A model generated the notes under the pieces. It worked only from the letters and a program-made list of their open reading frames with translations, did no database searches and had not been told where the DNA came from. This document shows, one piece after another, positions 15,701 through 21,516 of a DNA stretch of 21,516 bases (its first letter is position 1; each line of letters opens with the position of its first letter). This DNA comes from CAZVJA01 sp964626885 (lineage in GTDB: Bacteria > Planctomycetota > Planctomycetia > Planctomycetales > Planctomycetaceae), in contig CAZVJA010000081.1 of assembly GCA_964626885.1 (NCBI GenBank), positions 1 to 21,516 of the forward strand, read 5' to 3'. The translations under genes were made by a program, and so were the position numbers.

Positions 15701-17560
15701 GGGAACATCGTTCTTCTCCGAGCGAGTCGCGGAGATCGCTGGTATCGACCAGCCTTTCTCCATCGAATCAAACAGCAGCGCCCGATACCGAAACTCCGTT
15801 GAGTAGACGAGGTCGTCGTAGCCATCCTCATCGATGTCGAAGAATCGCAACCCGGTCGGATTTCCCTCGGCGTCGACGAGTGCAAGCGTCGACGGCAGTG
15901 AGAACGGCAACTGATGCCATGCGAAATTCTGCACGTCGAAGCCAAGGATACCAAGTTGATGCCTCCACAGGATGCTGGTGAAGCCGGAAATCAATTCACA
16001 GATCCCGTCACCGTTAAGATCGCGGAACCGAATTCCAAGCTCGCTCCCGCCCGACACGACTCGCACCGGGTTGCCGTTGATTTCCATTCCATTCAGAAGC
16101 TTAGGTTGTTCCAGCCAGTCTTTTCCGTCAAAACACCAAACCTTGAGTCCGGAGTCATCCCCCCAGAAGAACGCAGGAAATCCCCTGGGATCGATCACAG
16201 CAAATTTCCCTTCACTGAGGATACTCCGGGGGTCGGCCACCGTCGGGCGCTGCAAGACACGATTCTTCTGATTCTCCAAGGCATTAAGGATCGGGAAACG
16301 AACATCCAGCCATTGGTGTTTGTCCGGAGACCAGATCCTCGACCATGTGACCTTGTCGTTGGCAACGACGACATCCAAGTAGCCGTCATTGTTGACATCG
16401 AGAATGCGCACCCCGTTGTCGCTACCATCTTCAGCCCGAATCGGTACACCAGTCAGCATGTAATAGTTCAGCCGCTCGATCGCTTCGCGGAAGGTGAGGA
16501 ACTTGATTCGCTTGCCGTACTTCGTCTGCGCGTAGTCGATGAACTCGACCACCTGCTCCGACGAGACCCAACCGTGCGGATGAAAGACGAGATTGAACGT
16601 TCCCTGCTTGATGACGCAGGCGTCGAGGTACGCCTTCCAGTCGCGGATGGTGACCGGGTTGTTCGATTTGTGGCGATGCTGGGCCGACCAGTCGCTCGGC
16701 GTGACGCAAGGGAACTCCCAGCAGAGCCCGCCGACAACATACGGGTACGGGTAATTCTCGATCGTGTTGACGAAGGTTCGGTCGGCCGGCAGGTACTTGC
16801 GGAAGCGTTCCTTTCCTTCCTCGTCGAAGACGATCTCGCGCGGCAGCTCGGGGTCTTTCCAGGTGACGACGTTGAAGACCGACGAATCGACCTGTAGAAA
16901 ATGTTTGCCGGGAGTGGTTTTGTTGAAGATCTCCGCGTAAGCCCGCGGGCTAACCGTGTTAAGCGAGTCGCAGCAGGGCATGCGGAAGGCGACCGGTTCG
17001 TTACCGGGGATCTGGTGCATCAGGTCGATACAGTCGTCGTAAGTTTTTTTCGCTTTCACGAAATCGCCGTCCTTGAGAAGCGGGCAAGGATGATCGACCG
17101 TGTGAATTTCGATGGAGAGCCCCTCCGCCAGCCAGCTTTGCAGTTGTGGGTCGTCAGGACGGACCTTGCAGGTCATGATCGACACCGGTGCCCGGCCGTC
17201 GATTTGCTTCAGCCGTTGCAGAATCGGACGCAGGTAGGCTTCGTACTTCGGAGGGTCGCGCATATCGTCGATGGCAAGAACCACGACGGCATCGACTCCG
17301 TCTTCTCCCAGCCATTGGGGGGTGGTGAGTTTCGGGAAGTCATGTGAGACGTAATACGGGTTTAATTCATCGAGATAGGTGAGGCGGTTGCCGTCGATCT
17401 TGCGCGGCGGCGGGGCCGCTTCAAGGAGATCGGCGAATGAAGCAAAACTCAACAGAATGAGGCCGAGATGCGGGATTCGACCTGCCCCTGAAAGGTGATT
17501 GAAACCGTTCTGGGACCGACGGGGTAAACGAATGGGGGCTTGCATCGCAAAGGGCTTCAT
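12707..17560 (-). CDS. PVC-type haem-binding CxxCH protein fused to polysaccharide-deacetylase-like and FG-GAP domains
   Basis: 1617 residues. The signal peptide has a long N-region (hydrophobic 31-48). Residues about 85-370 form a NodB-like domain: AIDDM with D98/D99, HTVDH (H153/H157), FRMPCCD (192-198) in place of the usual RxPY, and FHPHG (H327/H329). Residues 384-590 hold FG-GAP/Ca-loop repeats (DVNNDGYLD, DLNGDG, DIDEDGYDD). Residues about 680-1050 form a PVC-family propeller (LWVAEMADYP, DTDGDGTYD, DTDGDGKAD, ALWIADMYRH). HEAT-like helices follow (about 1055-1440), then cytochrome c with CSTCH (1494-1498) and probable axial Met1590. Residues 1480-1617 match the C-terminal haem region of PVC proteins. 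The start ATG 17560 has GGAGAGG 7 bases upstream. It probably acts outside the cytoplasm, where oxidation of a sugar could pass electrons to the haem. Both substrate and deacetylase activity are inferred. Confidence 0.93.
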   Translation of the reverse strand: MKPFAMQAPIRLPRRSQNGFNHLSGAGRIPHLGLILLSFASFADLLEAAPPPRKIDGNRLTYLDELNPYYVSHDFPKLTTPQWLGEDGVDAVVVLAIDDMRDPPKYEAYLRPILQRLKQIDGRAPVSIMTCKVRPDDPQLQSWLAEGLSIEIHTVDHPCPLLKDGDFVKAKKTYDDCIDLMHQIPGNEPVAFRMPCCDSLNTVSPRAYAEIFNKTTPGKHFLQVDSSVFNVVTWKDPELPREIVFDEEGKERFRKYLPADRTFVNTIENYPYPYVVGGLCWEFPCVTPSDWSAQHRHKSNNPVTIRDWKAYLDACVIKQGTFNLVFHPHGWVSSEQVVEFIDYAQTKYGKRIKFLTFREAIERLNYYMLTGVPIRAEDGSDNGVRILDVNNDGYLDVVVANDKVTWSRIWSPDKHQWLDVRFPILNALENQKNRVLQRPTVADPRSILSEGKFAVIDPRGFPAFFWGDDSGLKVWCFDGKDWLEQPKLLNGMEINGNPVRVVSGGSELGIRFRDLNGDGICELISGFTSILWRHQLGILGFDVQNFAWHQLPFSLPSTLALVDAEGNPTGLRFFDIDEDGYDDLVYSTEFRYRALLFDSMEKGWSIPAISATRSEKNDVPAIVRNNANNGAWFHSRHLFVQNEDTAGMKDLVARVSFDKMLEGVEPRAKSPEQSRSLIETKPEFIVELMAAEPLVMDPVAFEWGADGKLWVAEMADYPLGLDNKGKPGGRVRYLEDTDGDGTYDKSTLFVDGLNFPNGVMPWRNGVLISAAPDILFAEDTDGDGKADRKEVLFHGFIEGNQQHRINGFTYGLDNWLYLANGDSDGDIVSAKTGKKTNIRGHDIRVRPDTGEIDLIAGKTQFGRNRDDWGNWFGSSNSDPMYQFVIAEEYLRRNPALAVSGNKRAVSVQPGPSPVFPISRSLPRFNDFDRLNRFTSACSAIVYRDELFGPEFAGNAFVSEPVHNLVHREVMSADGLTFTSHRPEDEEKSEFLTSRDNWFRPTMIKTGPDGALWIADMYRHLIEHPQYIPKEQWDKLPMRAGEDKGRLYRVYPKWSKPRAIARLHKLSTDQLAAALDSPSGWQRDTAQRLLVERHDDAAIAPLERLASESSRGLARLHALCTLDGLNALKPELVLALCDDKEPGVRRHAVRMAEQFVDKHPDIGPAIAKRIEDSDAQVRLQAALSLGAWHDPQADAALAKLLARETQDRYFVTGILSSLTNGNIVAVLKSFLENKEHSRQHPDLTGRLFAMAASTAAEDDAAIAQVLDLLFATEGDGEYQTWQLAALAEVFDARERQRRRFFQGDGGRTPNLSKERERTGRMIQAARKLARAEKTSHYDRLTAIRLLGRDEEQTDEDIAILAEFLTPRNERREQSAAIARLGAMHDPKAMQSLINGWSGYGPELRGEVIESFFSRRGGSEDLLDALEAGTISPAEISADRRERLLNAKFGGVRTRAEKLFAGAISADRQKVVDQYRAVLELKGDAARGEKLFAKTCSTCHKLGTVGHAVGPDLGAVKNRDSESLLVSMFDPNRAVESKFLGYVAVTVDGKTFTGVLANESGGSITLVAPDGKEQVLLRQDLEEMRGTGKSLMPEGLEKDLSPQDAADLILFVQQAEKKN

Positions 17561-17882
17561 GCGGTGGCCTCTCCAGGTGAACAGGGGTAAGCGGGCGGAA
17601 TCCGCGAGCCTTCAACATACCCTCCCGCCATCCGGATCGCGAGATGCAACCTGAAGGCTATGGTGGGGACGCCTTCGATATTGAGAGCCGCGCTGCAAGC
17701 GGGTACGTTGGGAAGATATAAAATCGAGGACGGAGGGAGGAAGCCGGAGAAGAAGGATGAAGGTCTTTCCTGAAGTCCGAAGCCTGAATACCTGAAGCCT
17801 CATCACCAGACAACTGACCGCCAGACCCCTATTAGCTAATTCCTAATCCCTATTCGCTCGCCAGTCCCCAAGGAGTTTCGCC
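17561..17882. other. Divergent intergenic region, 322 bases
   Basis: It separates the haem protein gene (minus) from the hydrolase gene (plus) and should carry both promoters. Seen in it: a small dyad CCGC-N7-GCGG (17681-17698 area), a TATAAAAT run (17717-17724) without a good -35, a repeat-like stretch (17772-17801), and an AT-rich stretch of CCTAAT/CCTATT units (about 17827-17855). A ribosome-binding site AGGAG at 17871-17875 precedes GTG 17883 by 7 bases. No gene is seen. Confidence 0.5.
17772..17801. repeat. Short dispersed intergenic repeat, second copy
   Basis: The 12-mer CGAAGCCTGAAT at 17778-17789 is identical to 12596-12607. GAAGTCC next to it (17772-17778) also occurs beside the other copy (12615-12621), and CCTGAA is repeated at 17791-17796. 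The two copies flank the large haem protein gene in the same orientation. This looks like drifting noncoding repeat text of the planctomycete type. Confidence 0.4.
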
Positions 17883-18815
17883 GTGAATCGCTTGCTTGTC
17901 GCCGCTTGTGCGTTGTGTCTCGCGCTGGTCACGCTTGTTTCACCGACCCGCGCGGCCGATTTGCCTTATGTGCAGCATGAGGACGTCGTCATCGCCGACG
18001 TGGCCGGCATGGCATTGGTCACCGATGTGTTTGTCCCCACCGGGAAGTCGAACGGCTTAGGTATTGTGGATGTCGCCAGCGGTGCGTGGCATTCGAACCG
18101 GGGGAAAATCAACGATCACAAACGAGCTCGGTTCTATGACATCTTCGCGCGGAAGGGCTATACGGTATTCGCCGTGCGGCCTGGCTCAATCACCAAATTC
18201 ACCGCGCCGGAAATGCTGGCCAACGTGAAAACCGGCATTCGCTGGGTCAAACAGCACGGCGACCAATATAAGATCGACGTCGCGAAGCTCGGGTTGACTG
18301 GCGCTTCGGCCGGTGGGCATCTCGCTTGCCTCGCAGCCGTCACCGCCGAAGAGGGCAAGGACGGCCAGCCGGGAACCAACGTGAAAGCATGCGCCGTATT
18401 CTTCCCGCCGACCGATTTCATCGAGTACGGCGATCGGCCGCTCGACTTGAAATCCGACCTGATGCGCAGCCTGACCGTGCCGCGCGATCCGCGCAAGGGG
18501 GCGGAATTATCGGACGACAAGCTCAAGGAACTGCTCGTCTCCATATCGCCCGCGCTGCAGGTGACGGAGAAGGCGCCGCCGTTCCTGCTGATTCATGGCG
18601 ACGCCGATCCGCTCGTGCCGTTGCAGCAGTCACAAAAGATGCTCGCGGCGCTAAAGGCCAAGAACGTGCCGGCGGAGCTGATCGTCAAGGCGGGAGGCGG
18701 GCACCCCTGGTTCACCATTCACGAAGAAGTGCAGGTGATAGCCGATTGGTTCGACAAGCAACTCGGCGCGACAACCGACAAGCCCGCAACGACAGAACCC
18801 GCGGCGGGAAAATAG
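17883..18815 (+). CDS. Secreted alpha/beta hydrolase (acyl esterase/lipase-like)
   Basis: 310 residues starting at GTG 17883, supported by AGGAG 7 bases upstream. Residues 1-24 are a signal peptide (cut after PTRA). The catalytic triad can be read: nucleophile Ser142 in GASAGG, Asp242 in HGDADPLVP (Asp240 is the alternative), and His274 in GGGHPW. The nucleophile context GASAGGHLA and the late HGD...D...GGGH order are those of the BD-FAE/esterase-lipase type that cut acetyl or other acyl groups from sugars, with the peptidase S9 family a more distant possibility. The C-terminal 20 residues are a low-complexity Thr/Ala/Pro tail. Its position next to a deacetylase-like protein fits a role in deacylating polysaccharide, but this is inference. 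A strong double hairpin follows at 18845. Confidence 0.88.
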   Translation: MNRLLVAACALCLALVTLVSPTRAADLPYVQHEDVVIADVAGMALVTDVFVPTGKSNGLGIVDVASGAWHSNRGKINDHKRARFYDIFARKGYTVFAVRPGSITKFTAPEMLANVKTGIRWVKQHGDQYKIDVAKLGLTGASAGGHLACLAAVTAEEGKDGQPGTNVKACAVFFPPTDFIEYGDRPLDLKSDLMRSLTVPRDPRKGAELSDDKLKELLVSISPALQVTEKAPPFLLIHGDADPLVPLQQSQKMLAALKAKNVPAELIVKAGGGHPWFTIHEEVQVIADWFDKQLGATTDKPATTEPAAGK

Positions 18816-18844
18816 GGCAGATCTGCCTTTACTCGCCCTCTGGT

Positions 18845-18873
18845 ACCGGGAGGCAGGAAACCTCCCGGTTTCC
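18845..18873 (+). terminator. Terminator-like hairpin overlapping an alternative hairpin
   Basis: ACCGGGAGG (18845-18853) pairs with CCTCCCGGT (18861-18869) across a 7-base loop, followed by TTTCC. A second, mutually exclusive hairpin pairs GGAAACC (18856-18862) with GGTTTCC (18867-18873) around TCCC. The first is a plausible terminator for the hydrolase gene, 30 bases after its stop. The two folds cannot coexist, so this could alternatively regulate readthrough into the next gene. Confidence 0.6.
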
Positions 18874-18947
18874 ATCTGGTTTTTCGTTCACCACGAGGTC
18901 AGAATAAGACTTCAAGGAAACGGAGACGATCTCCAAGGGGGGCGTGT

Positions 18948-21516
18948 ATGCCGTTGCGAATCGAGTGTCCCAAATGCTTCGTGAACTTGAAAGTCGGTGA
19001 CAAGCACGCTGGGCGCGTCGTCGCGTGTCCCAAATGCCAGGCAAAGATTCCAGTCCCTCCCCTTCGAGACGGCGCATCGGGCGGCTCCGCGACACGATCG
19101 CGGCGGCCTTCGTCAAAGTCGCCCCCACGCGATGAACCCGGCGACTTCTGGGATCAACCGCTCGACAACGACTTCGACGATTCGTCCTTCGAGGACGAAG
19201 ACTATTCTCCACGCCCGGACCCACGTCGCAACAGCGGCGCGCGGAGTGGTGCGCGACGTCCCGCACCACGGGCACAACAGTCGGTTTGGATGCCGTATGC
19301 CATCGGATTCGGCGTTTGTCTGGTTGTTCTGACTGCAGTGTGGGCCCTGTTCCTGCGACATCCCAAGCCAGACGCGGCTCCGCCCATCGCGCAACAGTCG
19401 GCCGAACAACCTGTGGGAAATAACACACAGCCGCAGCCTGCCGTAGGTGCCGCCGCACCGAAGGATACCGCCAACGTCGCTGGTACTACGCCCCCCGCAC
19501 CGAGCAAGTCGGAAAACGGCGGAGTCCCCGAAACGCCGACACTGGTAAAGGGATTGCCCACTCCTGCACCGGCATCCTCTCCGTTGACCGCTTCGGAGAA
19601 GCCGGAGCAGGATAAGCAGGGAACACAAGACACCAAACCCGACGAGCCTGCTCTCGCGAGCATCACGTCGCAAGCAGGGCGTTCCTCCCGCAAGATGAAA
19701 ACCAATCCCACAGCGGCCAGCTCCACATCCGCGCCGGATCAGGCACCGAAGCAATCGCTGGAAGAGTTGATTGAGCGGGTGGGGGACAGCGTGGTGCTTA
19801 TCAAAGTGTTGGACAAATCGGGGAAAGAGATCGGCCTGGGGGCCGGATTCGTCGTCGACTCCAGCGGCCTGGTGGCAACCTGCTTTCACGTGATTCGCGG
19901 GGGAAGTGACCTCCGTGTGGAATTTCGGAACGGCGAAAAGTCTGGAGTGAAGGGAATTCGCCAGTCGAGCCCCGAAGCCGATTTGGCAGTACTCGAATTG
20001 GACAAACCACCCGCGAATATTAAGCCGGTGCCGCTGGCAGCCAATCCGCAATTGCGGCCGGGGCAGGAAGTTATCGCCATCGGCCATCCCAGCGGGTTGA
20101 CCTTCAGCCCGACGCGAGGCATCGTCAGCGGAGTTCATAAGACAGCAGATCTTCCCGCCGGCGCGCGGCGGTTTTTGTCGCGTGCCCCGAAAGATCAACA
20201 GTGGATTCAGACGGATGCCGTCATCTCTCCCGGCAACAGCGGGGGACCGTTGTTCGATCGCAACGGCGAAGTGATCGGTGTGAACTCCTGGGTGTCGACC
20301 GAAACCCGTTTCGCGTTCGCTGTGCATGTCCAGCATCTCGCGAAGTTGAAGACGGAGCTGTTCGCGACGGCCAAACCTCTGTCTGACGGGGGCAAGACGG
20401 GGGGCGCGGTGGCTGGCGCGGACGAACTCGATGCCGAGGTCGAGGAAGTGATGACCGATTTTCGCCGAGCGGCGGAAGAGTTCAGGGTCGATTTCAAGCA
20501 GGCTCGCGAAAAAGCCTATGCCGGCGATCCCTCCGATCTGAAGGCGCTTTACAAACGCAACCCGGCTAAGCCCTATGCCGCGAAGCTGCTGCAGATCGGC
20601 GAAAAGAAGCCAAAGACACCGACCGCGTTTCAAGCGCTGTCGCTCATCTGTTTTGTGCTGTCGTATTCCGATCCCGACGACACCGACGCCATCATGCAGC
20701 GGGCCACGCGCCTGCTGCTCGACAATCATCTCCAGGAGGAAGACCTGGGAGACGTCGCCATCTCAATGCGGAATCTGTCGCATCGCAGCATCCGAGGTTT
20801 TCTGTACGCGCTGATTCAAAAGAGTCCACACAAGCAGGTGCAGGGATCTGCCTGTTTCGCGCTGGCCGGCTATCTCGAAGGAAAGATTGAGGATGCCAAG
20901 GACGAGAAAGCGGCGGAACGGCTCGATAAGGAAATACTGGCTTTGCTGAAACGGGTCGAAAAGGAATTCGCTGACGTCCCGTATGAAGAGCAAACCCTCG
21001 CGGAAATCGTCAAGCCGCTGTTGTTCGAGAAGGAACATCTCGCCGTCGGCGCGAAAGTTCCGGAGATCATCGGTGCCGATATCGACGGCCAGGAATTCAA
21101 GCTGAGCGATTACAAGGGGCAGGTGATCCTGCTCGAATTCTGGGCCGACTGGTGCCCCTACTGCCGCAACCTTTATCCGCATGAACGCAAGCTCGTCAAA
21201 ACGTTTGAGGGGCAACCGTTCACGATTCTGGGTGTGAATTGCGATGAACGGGAGCGTCTCGAAAAAGTCCAACAACAGAAGCAGACGACTTGGCGCTCCT
21301 GGCACGACGGCCCCGAAGGTCCCATCGCCAGCCAGTGGAACGTCAGCGGCTTCCCCACGATGTACCTGATCGATCGAACCGGCACCATTCGCTACAAGGG
21401 GAACTTCAGCCCGGAATGGGTGGAGAAGGCGGTTCAATCGCTCATCGCGGAAGGGGCGGCCGGACAGAGCGGCAGCCGCGGCACCGCACGAAAAGCCGCC
21501 GGCGGAAAACGGGGAA
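18948..21516 (+). CDS. Zinc-ribbon, membrane-anchored HtrA-like protease fused to a thioredoxin-like domain (3' end cut off by window)
   Basis: The frame is open from ATG 18948 to the window end with no stop: at least 856 residues. Order: zinc ribbon CPKC (7-10) and CPKC (27-30), a charged region with an acidic run (62-86) and a basic run (93-108), one membrane helix (about 114-135), a Pro/Ala/Thr-rich linker (137-270), a trypsin-like HtrA protease (about 271-470) with His314, Asp345 and Ser431 in GNSGG, a helical region (about 490-695), and a thioredoxin/TlpA-like domain (about 699-836) with WCPYC (Cys736, Cys739) and cis-Pro loop GFPT (801-804). The tail is Gly/Ser/Ala/Lys-rich. No PDZ domain is visible after the protease. 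The ribbon should face the cytoplasm, the protease and thioredoxin the other side. CPYC is glutaredoxin-like rather than the usual CxPC of TlpA. AAGGGGGG lies 5 bases before the ATG. The combined protease/thiol role in folding-stress control is inferred. Confidence 0.9.
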   Translation, partial: MPLRIECPKCFVNLKVGDKHAGRVVACPKCQAKIPVPPLRDGASGGSATRSRRPSSKSPPRDEPGDFWDQPLDNDFDDSSFEDEDYSPRPDPRRNSGARSGARRPAPRAQQSVWMPYAIGFGVCLVVLTAVWALFLRHPKPDAAPPIAQQSAEQPVGNNTQPQPAVGAAAPKDTANVAGTTPPAPSKSENGGVPETPTLVKGLPTPAPASSPLTASEKPEQDKQGTQDTKPDEPALASITSQAGRSSRKMKTNPTAASSTSAPDQAPKQSLEELIERVGDSVVLIKVLDKSGKEIGLGAGFVVDSSGLVATCFHVIRGGSDLRVEFRNGEKSGVKGIRQSSPEADLAVLELDKPPANIKPVPLAANPQLRPGQEVIAIGHPSGLTFSPTRGIVSGVHKTADLPAGARRFLSRAPKDQQWIQTDAVISPGNSGGPLFDRNGEVIGVNSWVSTETRFAFAVHVQHLAKLKTELFATAKPLSDGGKTGGAVAGADELDAEVEEVMTDFRRAAEEFRVDFKQAREKAYAGDPSDLKALYKRNPAKPYAAKLLQIGEKKPKTPTAFQALSLICFVLSYSDPDDTDAIMQRATRLLLDNHLQEEDLGDVAISMRNLSHRSIRGFLYALIQKSPHKQVQGSACFALAGYLEGKIEDAKDEKAAERLDKEILALLKRVEKEFADVPYEEQTLAEIVKPLLFEKEHLAVGAKVPEIIGADIDGQEFKLSDYKGQVILLEFWADWCPYCRNLYPHERKLVKTFEGQPFTILGVNCDERERLEKVQQQKQTTWRSWHDGPEGPIASQWNVSGFPTMYLIDRTGTIRYKGNFSPEWVEKAVQSLIAEGAAGQSGSRGTARKAAGGKRG

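Noticed and set aside
17820..17870. Possible tandem repeat or CRISPR-like array in the CCTAAT/CCTATT stretch
   Set aside because: Units are short, irregular and without spacers of constant length; it is simple AT-rich repeat text.
19113..20729. Minus-strand frame of 538 codons opposite the protease-thioredoxin gene
   Set aside because: The plus strand carries a complete catalytic triad and CxxC motifs in one frame; the minus-strand translation is Arg/Gly/Cys-rich without domains.

Overview
The window looks like a moderately GC-rich chromosome segment from a member of the Planctomycetota. The taxon is inferred from gene content: a very large secreted PVC-type protein with a C-terminal CxxCH haem site, a DUF1080 (3-keto-disaccharide hydrolase) protein, a secreted PQQ-type beta-propeller fused to other domains, FG-GAP/Ca-loop repeats, MJ0042-like zinc-ribbon proteins, and long unusual signal peptides. 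No rRNA, tRNA, CRISPR array, transposase or phage gene was seen.

Layout. Positions 1-70 hold the last codons of an unrecognised gene, followed by a good hairpin terminator (216-243). Then come a small membrane-anchored zinc-ribbon protein (389-598), a nitroreductase (705-1313) and a hybrid sensor histidine kinase with two PAS domains and a receiver (1617-4445). The kinase overlaps tail-to-tail with a Nudix hydrolase on the minus strand (4428-4943). Upstream of the Nudix gene on the same strand is a secreted 1386-residue PQQ-like propeller protein (5006-9166). It carries a methyltransferase-like Rossmann domain inside the propeller region and a malectin-like C-terminus, and it is interrupted by a 100-N assembly gap (6131-6230).

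An intergenic region with a degenerate dispersed repeat (9271-9390) separates this from a plus-strand cluster of three genes. These are an HpcH/HpaI-type aldolase (GTG start at 9534), a secreted two-fold-duplicated protein of unknown function (10368-11870) and a DUF1080 protein (11879-12589). Converging on this cluster is a 1617-residue minus-strand protein (12707-17560). It joins a polysaccharide-deacetylase-like domain, FG-GAP repeats, a PVC-type propeller, HEAT-like repeats and a cytochrome c domain. Divergent from it is a secreted alpha/beta hydrolase (17883-18815). After an overlapping double hairpin (18845-18873), one reading frame stays open from 18948 to the end of the window. It encodes zinc ribbon, acidic/basic tract, membrane helix, Pro/Ala linker, trypsin-like HtrA protease and thioredoxin-like domain with a CPYC motif.

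How the genes may work together (inference). Region 5006-18815 reads as a secreted carbohydrate-processing neighbourhood: propellers, deacetylase-like, malectin-like and DUF1080 domains outside the cytoplasm, an aldolase for sugar-acid breakdown inside, and a haem domain that could pass electrons to respiration. The two most unusual architectures are the zinc-ribbon/HtrA/thioredoxin protein at the right end and the propeller/methyltransferase/malectin protein with the assembly gap.
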